Part shown: positions 18,141-29,412 of the stretch, one piece after another | Layout of the letters: each line of letters begins with the position of its first letter | Position numbering within the stretch: the first letter of the stretch is position 1 | DNA from: Paracoccaceae bacterium | GTDB lineage: Bacteria; Pseudomonadota; Alphaproteobacteria; Rhodobacterales; Rhodobacteraceae | Direction of reading: 5' to 3' | Length of the DNA stretch: 64,000 nt | Assembly: GCA_003605175.1 (NCBI GenBank) | Contig: QWDA01000003.1 | Span: 62,001-126,000, forward strand | The notes under the pieces: model-generated | What the model was told of the DNA's origin: nothing | Databases searched by the model: none | The model's input: the letters and a program-made list of their open reading frames with translations, nothing else | Position numbers and translations under genes: made by a program

Positions 18141-18649
18141 GGCCCGATCCACTCAGGCGGCGTTTCTGTTTCGGCCTCGCGGGGCTGGCGGGGCTGACGG
18201 CAACAGGCCTGCGCGCCGAAGAGATCGTCGATCTGTCGTGGCGCGATCTGGTCCCGCAGGGCCAGATGTCCCTTCCGGCAGAGCTTCAGGGCCTGATGCC
18301 GCATGACGAGGCCGCCATGGCAAGCCGGCAGCCTCCATCGTCCGGGGTCCGCACCGATTGGAACGGCCGCACGGTGCGGCTTTCGGGCTACATGATCCCG
18401 CTCGACTACGACGGCACCGGCGTCACCGCGTTCATGCTGGTGCCCTATGTCGGTGCCTGCATCCATGTCCCGCCGCCGCCGGCGAACCAGCTCGTGCTCG
18501 TCACGGCCGCGCAGCCCTACGAATCCGACGGGCTGTTCGCCGCGGTGACCGTGACGGGCATGTTCGGAACCGCATCGACCTCGACCCAACTGGCGGAGGT
18601 CGGATACGCCCTCTCCGCGGACCGCGTCGTACCCTATCGCAGGCAGTGA
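18134..18649 (+). CDS. DUF3299 protein, second copy (ZrgD/E type)
   Basis: 171 residues from a GTG start that overlaps the first DUF3299 gene by 7 bp. No in-frame ATG precedes the signal region. The N-terminus RRRFCFGLAGLAGLTATGLRAEE is a Tat-like or Sec signal peptide. The core repeats the motifs of the upstream paralogue: VRLSGYMIPLDYDGTGV and PYVGACIHVPPPPANQLV. The two copies are clearly diverged, so they are probably not interchangeable. It is the last gene of the zinc island. Confidence 0.8.
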   Translation: MVGPDPLRRRFCFGLAGLAGLTATGLRAEEIVDLSWRDLVPQGQMSLPAELQGLMPHDEAAMASRQPPSSGVRTDWNGRTVRLSGYMIPLDYDGTGVTAFMLVPYVGACIHVPPPPANQLVLVTAAQPYESDGLFAAVTVTGMFGTASTSTQLAEVGYALSADRVVPYRRQ

Positions 18650-19040
18650 GGCCGGGCGCGGCTCATCCGTTCCCCGGACCGGCACATTGGGGGCGATCAG
18701 CGAGAGCCGGATGCGTTTCCTCGGAACGGGAGTTGTGCCGCAATCGCGCGCGCTCCCCCGTCCCGATGACGGCGCTGCCTTGCCCCGCCCGATCCGCATC
18801 GAAGGCTGCCCATGCGAGTGCTTCGGTGCATCGGAAGGTGATGTCGGCCTCGCGCGCGCGTTTCCACCGGAACGCATCCCGATCTGGCCCGTGCGCGGCA
18901 CGATCCACGCCGCCTATATCGCAGAGCCGCGGGCGCTGGCGCATGCCTCGGGCCGGATGGCCAACTCCGGCCCCGCCGCGCGCAGGCCGCCAGACCTTGC
19001 GCGACACGCCGCCGAGCCTGGCCGCACCGGGGCCGCCCGC
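18650..19040. other. 391-bp region with no confident gene
   Basis: This lies between the end of the zinc operon and the convergent bioB end. Frames are open on both strands because of the high GC, but none has a ribosome site plus recognisable protein content. The plus-strand frame from 18712 has coding-like base use but runs on antisense through bioB without stopping. No U-tailed hairpin was seen. Confidence 0.5.
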
Positions 19041-20045
19041 CTATTGGGTGGCGGGGGCCTCCATCGGCGCGATGCCCAGCTTCCGGAACAACGCGCTGTC
19101 CTTGTCCTCTCCGGGATTATCGGCGGTCAGCAGCGTGTCGCCGACGAAGATCGAATTGGCCCCGGCGAAGAAGCAGAGCGCCTGCATCTCGTCGCTCATC
19201 TCGGTGCGGCCGGCCGACAGGCGCACATGCGCGCGCGGCATCAGGATGCGGGCCAGGGCGATGGTGCGCACGAAGTCGATCGGGTCGATCGGCGCCGCAT
19301 CGCCCAGGGGCGTGCCGCCGATCGGGATCAGCATGTTGATCGGCACGCTCTCCGGTGGCTCCGGCAGATTGGCCAGGCTCACCAGCATGTCGACGCGGTC
19401 GGCAACACCCTCGCCCATGCCGAGGATCCCCCCGCAGCAGACCTTCATGCCGCTGGTCCGGACATTGTCGAGCGTTTCCAGACGGTCGGCGAAGCTCCGT
19501 GTGGTGATGACCTCGCCATAATAGCGCTCGGAAGTGTCGATATTGTGGTTGTAGTAATCCAGGCCGGCTTCCTTCAACTGCCGCGCCTGGTCGAGATCCA
19601 GCATGCCGAGCGTCATGCAGGTTTCCATCCCCAGCCCCTTGACGCCCGCGACCATGGCCAGCAGCGCATCCATGTCGCGCGACTTGGGGCTGCGCCAGGC
19701 CGCGCCCATGCAATAGCGGGTGGCCCCGGCATCGCGCGCCTTCCGGGCCTCCGCGACGACGCGCTCGACCTCCATCAGCTTCGACGCCTTGAGCCCGGTC
19801 GCATGGTGCGCCGACTGGCTGCAATAGCCGCAATCCTCGGGGCAGCCGCCGGTCTTGATGCTCAGGAGCCGGCTCATCTGCACGCGGTTTGGGTCGAAGT
19901 TCTGCCGGTGCACGCTCTGGGCCCGGAACAGCAGGTCGTTGAACGGCGCCTCGTAGAGAGCCAGCGCCGCGTCGCGGGTCCAGCGGGCTTCCGCGGCGCC
20001 GGCCTCGCGCGGCGGCAGGGTGTCGGTCTCGGGCGGGACTGGCAT
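19041..20045 (-). CDS. bioB: Biotin synthase
   Basis: 334 residues, the standard BioB length. It is a radical-SAM enzyme that inserts sulfur into dethiobiotin. The [4Fe-4S]/SAM motif is C68, C72, C75 in [28 protein letters not shown] and [10 protein letters not shown] follow, together with SAGR near the second-cluster Arg. The ATG ending at 20045 was preferred over one 8 codons upstream because it has an AAGGAAG ribosome site. It lies 20 bp after thiD on the same strand, so it appears to be the last gene of the thiamine operon. No other bio gene is present nearby. Confidence 0.92.
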   Translation of the reverse strand: MPVPPETDTLPPREAGAAEARWTRDAALALYEAPFNDLLFRAQSVHRQNFDPNRVQMSRLLSIKTGGCPEDCGYCSQSAHHATGLKASKLMEVERVVAEARKARDAGATRYCMGAAWRSPKSRDMDALLAMVAGVKGLGMETCMTLGMLDLDQARQLKEAGLDYYNHNIDTSERYYGEVITTRSFADRLETLDNVRTSGMKVCCGGILGMGEGVADRVDMLVSLANLPEPPESVPINMLIPIGGTPLGDAAPIDPIDFVRTIALARILMPRAHVRLSAGRTEMSDEMQALCFFAGANSIFVGDTLLTADNPGEDKDSALFRKLGIAPMEAPATQ

Positions 20046-20065
20046 GGGATCTTCCTTCGCGTGGA

Positions 20066-20920
20066 TCATGGCCCTGGAACCCGTGACTGCCGCATCGCAG
20101 AATGATCTGCAAGCTGCCCGTCGCCGCATCGCCGCTCCCCAGCCGGTCCGGCGGGAGGCAGGGCGCCCTCGGGCCGTCTCTTCGCGGCTTCGGCGAAGCG
20201 GGCGTTCAAGCCCGCCCTCGCATCCCGGACCGCCCGGTCCAGCGAGACGCCCGCCGCCAGCGACGCTGCGATCGCGCTGGCCAGCTGGCACCCCGTCCCG
20301 CGCAATTCGACCGGGGCCCGGCGCGCCCGGTACCGGCGCGGCGGGGCCGCCGGGGTGAAGAGGCGGTCGGTCGCCCAGCGCGGGTCACCGCCATGACCGC
20401 CCTTGACGAGAACCGCCGCGCAGCCACGGGCGAAGAGCCGGCCGGCAATGGCTTCGTCCTCCGCGCCCGGCGGGCACCCCAGCGCATCGCCCAGCAAGCG
20501 CAATTCCGGCAGGTTCGGCGTGAGCAGCGCGGCGCGCGGCAGGAGAAGCTCCAGGAGCGCCGATAGGCCCTCGCGATCCAGCAATGCCCGCCCCGAACTG
20601 GCGCGGATCACCGGATCGAGCACCACCGGGGCCGGGGGAAGCGCCCCGGCCACCGCCGCCACGATCCGGCGGCCATGCAGCATGCCGATCTTGACCGCGC
20701 CCACCGGACCCGCCGCCGCGATTTGTGCGGCCACCACCTCCGTCGGCACCGGATGGATGGCCGTGACCGCGCCGTCGGTCTGGGCCGTCACGGCGGTCAC
20801 GGCGACGCGATACGGGACGCCCGCCCCGCTCGCCGCGGCCGCATCCCGCAGGAGCCCGGCACCGCCGCTCGAATCCATGCCGCCGATCAGCAGAACCGGG
20901 CGTTGCCCGCCACCGCTCAT
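20066..20920 (-). CDS. thiD: Hydroxymethylpyrimidine/phosphomethylpyrimidine kinase
   Basis: 284 residues, ribokinase fold. The family opening [14 protein letters not shown] is at residues 13-26 (GxDSSGGAG), [13 protein letters not shown] lies in the middle, and the anion-hole motif [17 protein letters not shown] is near 208-224. ThiD phosphorylates HMP-P to HMP-PP for thiamine synthesis. The C-terminus is about 20 residues longer than usual and polar. It overlaps the thiF stop by 4 bp. Confidence 0.9.
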   Translation of the reverse strand: MSGGGQRPVLLIGGMDSSGGAGLLRDAAAASGAGVPYRVAVTAVTAQTDGAVTAIHPVPTEVVAAQIAAAGPVGAVKIGMLHGRRIVAAVAGALPPAPVVLDPVIRASSGRALLDREGLSALLELLLPRAALLTPNLPELRLLGDALGCPPGAEDEAIAGRLFARGCAAVLVKGGHGGDPRWATDRLFTPAAPPRRYRARRAPVELRGTGCQLASAIAASLAAGVSLDRAVRDARAGLNARFAEAAKRRPEGALPPAGPAGERRCGDGQLADHSAMRQSRVPGP

Positions 20921-21876
20921 GGGCCCGCCGCCCAGATCGCCAGAGGGTTGGGCACGATCTGCGCGACGGTCCGGGCGGCCCGCCAGGCGCGCAGGCCGGT
21001 CGCGCAGACGAAGACGATGCGCTGGCTTGCCGGAGGCGCCAGTTCCGGCACGCGCTCGGGCCGGAGCCGGATTGCGCCGGGCACGGGCAGGGCCGGGGCC
21101 TCGCCTTCGGGCCGCAATTCGACGACCAGGTCGTCGGCCCTCACGTCGCCTGCCCCAAGAAGAACAGGCGCAGGCGCGGGTTCCGGAGCGGTGTCAAAGC
21201 GGAACGACGAGACCCGCCACGAGACCAGATCGACGTTCATCAACTGCCCGAGCGGCGAGGGATCGTGCCCGAGCAGCACCGACAGCGCCATCTGCGCCTG
21301 AAGCGCCCCGAGCGCCGCCACCGCCGGGCCCATCACCCCGCCGGCGGCGCAGGACTGCAGCATCGCCGGCAGATCGGGAAACACCGCGCGGTAGCTCGGC
21401 GCCGTTCCGCAGAAGCCGCCGACATGGCCCGACCGGCCCAGCACCGAGGCGGAAATCAGGGGCGTGTTCGCCGCGCAGATATCCGAGAGCGTATAGGTCA
21501 CCGCGAAACTGTCGGCCGCGTCGATCACCAGATCGAACCCGGGAACCATCCGCCGGGCCATCGGCGGGTCGAGCCGCGCGGCATGGGCCTCGACCCGGCA
21601 GCCCGGGTTCAGCGCGCCGAGCGCCTCGGCCGCCCGTTCCGCCTTCGGCGCGCCGATATCGGCCATCCGGTAGAGCGTCTGGCGGTGCAGGTTGCCCTCT
21701 TCCACCCGGTCGGGGTCGGCCACCGTGATCGCGCCGCAGCCCGCGCCCGCGAGCAGCGGCAGGAGCGCTGAGCCGAGCCCGCCCGCCCCCACCACCAGCA
21801 CCCGCGCGGCGGCAAGCCGGGCCTGCCCCTTCGTGCCGACCTCCGGCAGGCAGACCTGCCGCGCGTAGCGGCTCAT
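20917..21876 (-). CDS. thiF: ThiF/MoeB-like E1 adenylyltransferase
   Basis: 319 residues. Rossmann motif VLVVGAGGLGSALLP, the E1 hallmark ADPDRVEEGNLHRQTLY, then DAADSFAVTY and a C-terminal tail with a rhodanese-like look (IVFVCATGLRAWRAARTV). It should adenylate the ThiS C-terminus so sulfur can be loaded. The normal zinc ligands are not seen: the usual CYRCLFP segment reads PSYRAVFP, and no late CxxC was found. Start ATG ending at 21876 ([14 protein letters not shown]), overlapping the thiE stop. Confidence 0.87.
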   Translation of the reverse strand: MSRYARQVCLPEVGTKGQARLAAARVLVVGAGGLGSALLPLLAGAGCGAITVADPDRVEEGNLHRQTLYRMADIGAPKAERAAEALGALNPGCRVEAHAARLDPPMARRMVPGFDLVIDAADSFAVTYTLSDICAANTPLISASVLGRSGHVGGFCGTAPSYRAVFPDLPAMLQSCAAGGVMGPAVAALGALQAQMALSVLLGHDPSPLGQLMNVDLVSWRVSSFRFDTAPEPAPAPVLLGAGDVRADDLVVELRPEGEAPALPVPGAIRLRPERVPELAPPASQRIVFVCATGLRAWRAARTVAQIVPNPLAIWAAGP

Positions 21877-22487
21877 GGCGCGACCGCTCGCGTTGCGGCG
21901 ATCCAGGCGCGGCAGCGGGCCTCGGGGTCCGCGGCGGTCTGGATGTCGGTGACCACGGCCGCGCTGTCGGCGCCGGCGGCGAACACGCCGGGCAGGCGGT
22001 CGGGCGTCAGCCCGCCGATGGCGACCAGCGGCGTCCGGCCCAGGCGGCACTTCCAGTCGCTCAGACGCTGAAGCCCCTGCGGCGCCCATTTCATCTTCTT
22101 GAGCCGCGTCGGATAGATCGGCCCGAGCGCCACATAGGCCGGGTCGTGCGACAGCGCGCGCTCGAGCTCCGCCGCGTCATGCGTCGACAGGCCGAGGCGC
22201 ACGCCCGCCCGGCGCAGGGCGGCGAGATCGGCCCCCTCCATATCCTCCTGCCCGAGGTGAACGAAGCTGCAGCGCAGGTCGAGCGCGGCCTCCCAGTAAT
22301 CGTTCACCACGAGCTGCGCGCCGTGAACGGCACAGAAATCGCGGGCACGGGCGATCTGCCGCCGGGTCTCGGCGGTGGATTCGCCCTTGATGCGGAGCTG
22401 CACCAGCCGGACGCCCGGCGGCACCAGCAGTTCCAGCCGCCCGACATGGCCGACGATCAGGTAGAACGGATCGAGCCAACCGGTCAT
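21873..22487 (-). CDS. thiE: Thiamine-phosphate synthase
   Basis: 204 residues, TIM-barrel ThiE. Key blocks are VQLRIKGES (substrate Arg/Lys), [45 protein letters not shown] and [11 protein letters not shown]. The enzyme joins HMP-PP with thiazole phosphate to make thiamine phosphate. ATGA overlaps with thiG upstream and thiF downstream fix the start. Confidence 0.9.
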   Translation of the reverse strand: MTGWLDPFYLIVGHVGRLELLVPPGVRLVQLRIKGESTAETRRQIARARDFCAVHGAQLVVNDYWEAALDLRCSFVHLGQEDMEGADLAALRRAGVRLGLSTHDAAELERALSHDPAYVALGPIYPTRLKKMKWAPQGLQRLSDWKCRLGRTPLVAIGGLTPDRLPGVFAAGADSAAVVTDIQTAADPEARCRAWIAATRAVAP

Positions 22488-23242
22488 GACAGCGCCGCCA
22501 TGCCGAAGACCGGGGTCGAGGCGACCGCCATGTCGCGCTTGGGCATCAGCCCCGCATCATGGGCGGCCCGGCCCGCCGCCACCGCCTTTCCGAAGGCGCG
22601 GGCCATGCCCACCGGGTCGCGCGCCGCGGCCACGGCGGTGTTCAGGAGCACCCCGTCGAAGCCCATCTCCATCGCCTCGGCCGCCTGCGACGGGGCGCCG
22701 ATCCCGGCATCGACGACGAGCGGCAGGCCGTCGAAATGGCCGCGCATCCGGCGCAGGCCCGCGCGGTTCTGCAACCCCTGGCCCGAGCCGATCGGCGCCC
22801 CCCAGGGCATCAGCACCCGGCAGCCGGCCTCGACCAGCTTCTCGCCGAGGATCAGGTCTTCGGTAGTGTAGGGGAACACCTCGAAGCCCTCCGCGCAGAG
22901 GATCCGCGCCGCCTCGACAAGGGCGAAGGGATCGGGCTGCAGCGTGTCGGCATGGCCGATCACCTCGAGCTTGATCCAGGACGTGCCGAACAGTTCGCGC
23001 GCCATCCGCGCCGTGGTGACCGCCTCCCGCGCGGTGTGGCAACCGGCGGTGTTGGGCAGGGTGCGGCAGCCGCTTTCCCGCAGGATGTCGCGGAAGGCGC
23101 CGCCGCCGGCGCCCTCGCGGCGCAGCGAGACGGTGATGACCTCCGCACCCGCGGCGGCGATCGCGGCGCGCAGCACCGCCGGCGAGGGATAGCCCGCCGT
23201 GCCGAGCATCAGCCGCGACGTCAGGTCGATGCCATAGAACAT
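22484..23242 (-). CDS. thiG: Thiazole synthase
   Basis: 252 residues, TIM barrel. The Schiff-base lysine lies in SWIKLEVIG, with [28 protein letters not shown] and [19 protein letters not shown] all typical of ThiG. It builds the thiazole ring from DXP, dehydroglycine (from ThiO) and ThiS-thiocarboxylate. It is separated from thiS by 1 bp and overlaps thiE by 4 bp. Confidence 0.93.
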   Translation of the reverse strand: MFYGIDLTSRLMLGTAGYPSPAVLRAAIAAAGAEVITVSLRREGAGGGAFRDILRESGCRTLPNTAGCHTAREAVTTARMARELFGTSWIKLEVIGHADTLQPDPFALVEAARILCAEGFEVFPYTTEDLILGEKLVEAGCRVLMPWGAPIGSGQGLQNRAGLRRMRGHFDGLPLVVDAGIGAPSQAAEAMEMGFDGVLLNTAVAAARDPVGMARAFGKAVAAGRAAHDAGLMPKRDMAVASTPVFGMAALS

Positions 23243-23243
23243 C

Positions 23244-23430
23244 TCAGCCCCCCTGCATCGGCGAGAGCACCTCGATGCGGGCGCCCTCGGTCAGCGCCGT
23301 GCGGTCCCGCAGGGGGCGTGGCACGAAGGCGCCATTCATCGCGGTGGCGACGGCGGCGGCGTCAAGGCCGCGTTCCTCGATCAGCGCGGCCAGCGTCGCG
23401 GCGGCGGTCTCGACCGGCGCGCCGTTCAGG

Positions 23431-23441
<11 letters not shown>
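23244..23441 (-). CDS. thiS: Sulfur carrier protein
   Basis: 65 residues with a beta-grasp, ubiquitin-like pattern and the essential C-terminal Gly-Gly (SPMQGG). The last Gly is adenylated by the ThiF-like protein and converted to a thiocarboxylate. [20 protein letters not shown] matches the family core. It overlaps the thiO end by 11 bp. Confidence 0.92.
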
Positions 23442-26174
<2,733 letters not shown>

Positions 26175-26304
26175 TCAAGCGCGCTCGAAAAGACCCAAGC
26201 GAGACATGAGCAGAAAGCGGCCGGCGGCCTGCGCCAGGACGGCGCAACGATCCGCTTCGGCCCGAAAGGACCGCCCCGGTTTGCAAGCTGGGGGATTGCC
26301 CTTC

Positions 26305-26410
26305 GGTCTTCCTACGCCAGTATCAACTGGGTCAGGTTCAAAGGGTCGCTTCACCGGGGTTTCCCCCTGTCAGCCTCTCAGTCCCCTTGGCGGGACTCCC
26401 CTGACGTGAG
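26305..26410 (-). promoter_or_regulatory. TPP riboswitch (THI box)
   Basis: On the minus strand, reading toward thiC, the conserved aptamer elements occur in order: GGGGACTGAGAGG, then a variable stem, then ACCCTTTGAACCTGACC, and after it CAGTTGATACTGGCGTAGGA. These match the THI-box core, including the CUGAGA and ACCUGA strands that contact thiamine pyrophosphate. The aptamer ends about 145 nt before the thiC ATG. The remaining leader is GC-rich with possible hairpins. No U-tailed terminator is seen, so control is probably through translation or Rho. Outer boundaries are approximate. Confidence 0.93.
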
Positions 26411-26566
26411 GGCATCATGGGCACCTCGTCCGGAACGGTCAAGCCTTGTGGAGAGACCGATGCGCAGAACGCGGCTGCGGCGATCCGGCCGGTGTGCCCG
26501 ATACCGACCGTTTGCGCAGCCCCCTGGCGAGACATCCGGCGGGGGCCGCGCTCAGCTCCGGGCCGG

Positions 26567-26779
26567 TCAGGCCACGCAACCGAAGGCGCGCCGCAGCCGC
26601 CGTACCGATGAGGGCGTGACCTCGAAATACCGGCCGATCTCCTGGTCGCTCAGCCCGTAGTCCTGCATCGCCCGCAGCGACAGATCCGGGAGCCGGCCCA
26701 GCTTGTCGAGAATGAGCTTGTGCTGTCCGCGCACCTGCGGAGACGGACGGGTGACCCTGCGGAACTGGTTGTCGAGCAT
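26567..26779 (-). CDS. Small HTH-containing protein
   Basis: 70 residues. The start ATG has a GGGAGGAAGAGG ribosome site. The C-terminal half, GLSDQEIGRYFEVTPSSVRRL, reads like a helix-turn-helix with a recognition helix rich in Ser and Arg, and it is preceded by a basic N-terminus. It is too short for a full regulator with a sensing domain. It lies on the same strand about 160 bp upstream of the TPP aptamer, with its own promoter presumably in 26780-26900. It could be a small DNA-binding protein. The role is unknown. Confidence 0.6.
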   Translation of the reverse strand: MLDNQFRRVTRPSPQVRGQHKLILDKLGRLPDLSLRAMQDYGLSDQEIGRYFEVTPSSVRRLRRAFGCVA

Positions 26780-26907
26780 AGCCTCTTCCTCCCGATGGAA
26801 CAGTTGGTACGCCTGGCTATTGGAACACTCGCTTGGATTGACTCAGGATATCATATCTCGATGTCGTCTTTGCGAACTTCTTTTGAACGCTCGGCGCTCC
26901 GGCGCCG

Positions 26908-26942
26908 ATTGGCAGGCGCCTTCCCTGCGGCGCCCCGCCAAT
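26908..26942. repeat. Strong intergenic hairpin
   Basis: Two stacked inverted repeats, ATTGGC + GGCGCC on the left and GGCGCC + GCCAAT on the right, with a 1x2 internal bulge and an 8-nt loop. It lies in the 358-bp space between the small HTH gene (minus) and the GntR gene (plus), where divergent promoters would be expected. No T-run is adjacent, so it does not look like a terminator. Confidence 0.5.
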
Positions 26943-27071
26943 GCCCCCCGGATCGACCGGCAAGGGCAGCCGGAAAATTGCCGCCGCGGCAACGTGATCA
27001 AGCGCCATCCCGATGCCGGGGGCGCCCGCCCGCGCGACCTCCGGGATGCCCGCGCGGACCCGCGGTCCGGA

Positions 27072-27081
27072 TTGTATACCA
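27072..27081. promoter_or_regulatory. GntR operator candidate
   Basis: TTGTATACCA, an 8/10 palindrome around GTATAC, the core seen in FadR/UxuR-type GntR sites. It is 57 bp upstream of the GntR start codon in locally A/T-rich DNA. It would allow autoregulation of the GntR-TRAP operon. Confidence 0.45.
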
Positions 27082-27137
27082 AATATTGCCGACTAGTATG
27101 GAAGTATGGTAATTGGCGGATGGGAGGGGGGCGAATC

Positions 27138-27884
27138 ATGAAGATCGACGGCAATTCGGCTTGGGCGCTTGACCCCACGGCGTCGATTACACCGCAGATC
27201 ACCCGTATCCTGCGCGAGCGCATCATCCGGAACGACCTCAGGCCAGGCGACCGGATCTCCGAGTCCGAACTGGCGCGCGCCTATGATGTCAGCCGCCAGC
27301 CGGTGCGCGAAGCCTTCATCAGGCTGGCCGACCAGGGGCTTCTCGAGATCCGCCCGCAAAGGGGCACGATCGTCACGCGGATCGGCTATCTCGCGGTGCT
27401 GGACGCGCGGTTCCTGCGCGAGGCCATCGAGGCCGACATCGTCAAGATCCTGGCCGCCCGCCCGGACCGCTCGCTGATTGCCGAACTCCGGCGCCAGCTC
27501 GAACGGCAACAGGCGACGACCGACAACGACGCGGGCGGTTTCATCCGGCTCGACGAGCAGTTTCACCGCACGCTCGCCGAAGCGGCCGGAAAGGCCGGCA
27601 CGTGGCAGCGGATCGAGGGGCTGAAATCCCAGATGGACCGCGTCCGCCATCTCTCGCTGGCCGCGTTCCGCGTCGATGCGCTCATCGACCAGCACCGTTC
27701 GGTGGTCGACCGGATCGAGTCCGGCGACATCGCCGGGGCCAGTTCGGCAATCAGGCTTCACCTGCGGGAGGTCCTGAACGACCTGCCCCGGATCGTCGAG
27801 GCCAATGCCCGGTTCTTCGACCTGCCGGACGGGGACATGCCCGCGCCGGTCAATGCACCCATCCAAGGAGGAACAGACCCATGA
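27138..27884 (+). CDS. GntR family (FCD) transcriptional regulator
   Basis: 248 residues. The winged helix spans about 15-75 (ITRILRERIIRNDLRPGDRISE, then SRQPVREAFIRLADQGLLEI), followed by an all-helical FCD ligand domain with the metal-site pattern Asp/His in DEQFHRTLAEAAG and a late DQHRSVVD. The ATG at 27138 has a GGGAGGGGG ribosome site; the frame is open upstream without one. Its stop overlaps the TRAP binding-protein start by 4 bp, so it is co-transcribed with the transporter it probably controls. Effectors of this group are usually sugar acids. Confidence 0.88.
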   Translation: MKIDGNSAWALDPTASITPQITRILRERIIRNDLRPGDRISESELARAYDVSRQPVREAFIRLADQGLLEIRPQRGTIVTRIGYLAVLDARFLREAIEADIVKILAARPDRSLIAELRRQLERQQATTDNDAGGFIRLDEQFHRTLAEAAGKAGTWQRIEGLKSQMDRVRHLSLAAFRVDALIDQHRSVVDRIESGDIAGASSAIRLHLREVLNDLPRIVEANARFFDLPDGDMPAPVNAPIQGGTDP

Positions 27885-28852
27885 TTTTCAACCTCAGGCT
27901 TTCCGCGCTCGCCATGGCGCTCGCCGCCGCCGCGGCGGGGCCGCTCGCGGCGCAGGACATCACGCTGAAGCTCGGCCATCTGGCGAACGAGGACAATTCC
28001 TGGCACAAGGCCTCGGTCAGGTTCGGCGAAGAGCTTGCGGCGCTGACCGACGGCCGGATCGTCGTGGAGGTCTTCCCCAACGAATCCCTCGGCAAGGAAA
28101 TCGACCTGATCAACGGGATGCAGCTCGGCACGGTCGACATGACGATCACCGGCGAGTCGCTGCAGAACTGGGCGCCCAAGGCGGCGCTGCTGGCCGTTCC
28201 CTACGCCTTCAAGTCCATCGAGGACATGGACGCCTTCGCCTCCGGCCCGGTCGGCGACGAGATCGAGGCGCAGATCGTCGAGAAGGTTCAGATCCGCCCG
28301 ATCGCCTATTTCGCCCGCGGCGCACGCGATCTCACCTCGAACCGCCCGATCAAGACGCCGGCTGACCTGAACGGCCTAAAGATGCGGGTGCCGAACGTGC
28401 CGCTCTTCGTCGATGTCTGGGCCGCGCTCGGCGCCAATCCCGGCCCGATGGCGTTTTCCGAGGTCTTCACCTCGCTTCAGAACGGCACCATCGAGGCGCA
28501 GGAGAACCCGCTCGCGCTGATCCGTTCGGCCAGCTTCTACGAGGTGCAGAGCCACGTGAACCTGACCGATCACGTCCGGTCCTGGATCTACCTGACCATC
28601 GCGGAATCGACCTGGAGCAACCTCTCGGACGAAGACAAGGCCGCCGTCACCGAGGCCGCCGCGCGCGCCCAGGCATATGAGCGCGAGCTCTTCGAGGCCA
28701 GCCTCGCCGAGGATCGCGCCTTTCTCGAAGGGAAGGGCATGACCTTCGTCGAGGTCGACGCCGCCGCGTTCCAGGCCGCCGCCAAGGATGCCGTGCTCGC
28801 GAATGTCAACGACGAGATCAAGCCGATCGTCGAAGACCTGTTCTCGCAGTAA
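27881..28852 (+). CDS. TRAP transporter substrate-binding protein (DctP family)
   Basis: 323 residues. Signal peptide about 1-25 (cleavage near PLAAQD). The DctP fold is shown by LKLGHLANEDNSWHKASVRFGE, the conserved Arg stretch NGLKMRVPNVPLFVDVWAALGA (anchor of the ligand carboxylate) and GTIEAQENPLALI. The ligand is therefore an organic acid. The neighbouring L-idonate-dehydrogenase-like enzyme suggests an aldonate. An AAGGAGGAA ribosome site lies inside the end of the GntR gene. Confidence 0.9.
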   Translation: MIFNLRLSALAMALAAAAAGPLAAQDITLKLGHLANEDNSWHKASVRFGEELAALTDGRIVVEVFPNESLGKEIDLINGMQLGTVDMTITGESLQNWAPKAALLAVPYAFKSIEDMDAFASGPVGDEIEAQIVEKVQIRPIAYFARGARDLTSNRPIKTPADLNGLKMRVPNVPLFVDVWAALGANPGPMAFSEVFTSLQNGTIEAQENPLALIRSASFYEVQSHVNLTDHVRSWIYLTIAESTWSNLSDEDKAAVTEAAARAQAYERELFEASLAEDRAFLEGKGMTFVEVDAAAFQAAAKDAVLANVNDEIKPIVEDLFSQ

Positions 28853-28862
28853 CGCAAGTCTT

Positions 28863-28891
28863 GCCGGCACCGTGCTCCCCATGGTGCCGGC
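28863..28891 (+). other. Intercistronic stem-loop after dctP
   Basis: Perfect 9-bp stem GCCGGCACC / GGTGCCGGC with an 11-nt loop, 11 bp after the binding-protein stop and 22 bp before dctQ. Such hairpins in transport operons commonly protect the upstream mRNA segment and keep the binding protein in excess. There is no U-run. Confidence 0.5.
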
Positions 28892-28913
28892 CCTCCGACG
28901 GGGCAACCGGACC

Positions 28914-29408
28914 ATGGCACGTTTCATTCAGGGCATCACGCTCATCGCACGCATCGGCGCCGGACTGGCCTTCGCCGTCCTGATGGCGGCCGTGCTGGTG
29001 CAGGTGGTCGGGCGGCTCACCGGCTCCTCGCCGGTCTGGACCGAGGAACTCACGCGCTACGCGCTCCTCTACATGATCGCCTTCGGCGCCGGCCTCGCGT
29101 TCCGCACCGGCGATCTCGTCAATGTCGATGTCGTCAGCGAGGCGCTGCCGGGCCGGCTGCCCTGGCTGCTGCGCCTGTTCGCCGCGATCGCCACCGCGGG
29201 GCTCGCCGCCTACCTGCTCCCGCACGCCTGGCGATACGTCGCGATCGGCAAGATGCAGACCGCGCCGGCGCTCGGCATCCGCATGGATTTCGTGCATTTC
29301 ACCGTCTGGCTGTTGCTGGCCGGCCTCGCGCTGTTCGGTCTCGTCCGCGTGCTCGGCATGCTGAGCGGTGTCGAGGACGGCCTGCCGGACAAGCCGGAAG
29401 AGGAGTGA
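28914..29408 (+). CDS. TRAP transporter small permease (DctQ family)
   Basis: 164 residues with four hydrophobic helices. The DctQ hallmark VWTEELTRYALLYMIAFGAGLAFRTGDLV lies at about residues 37-65. The ATG at 28914 was chosen because the longer upstream frame overlaps dctP and is not DctQ-like. It forms a complex with the DctM-type protein in the inner membrane. Confidence 0.88.
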   Translation: MARFIQGITLIARIGAGLAFAVLMAAVLVQVVGRLTGSSPVWTEELTRYALLYMIAFGAGLAFRTGDLVNVDVVSEALPGRLPWLLRLFAAIATAGLAAYLLPHAWRYVAIGKMQTAPALGIRMDFVHFTVWLLLAGLALFGLVRVLGMLSGVEDGLPDKPEEE

Positions 29409-29412
29409 GCCC

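Noticed and set aside
18663-19007. Minus-strand frame between the zinc operon and bioB, and a plus-strand frame over the same DNA
   Set aside because: No ribosome site and no recognisable protein; the plus frame runs on through bioB antisense. Kept only as a gap entry.
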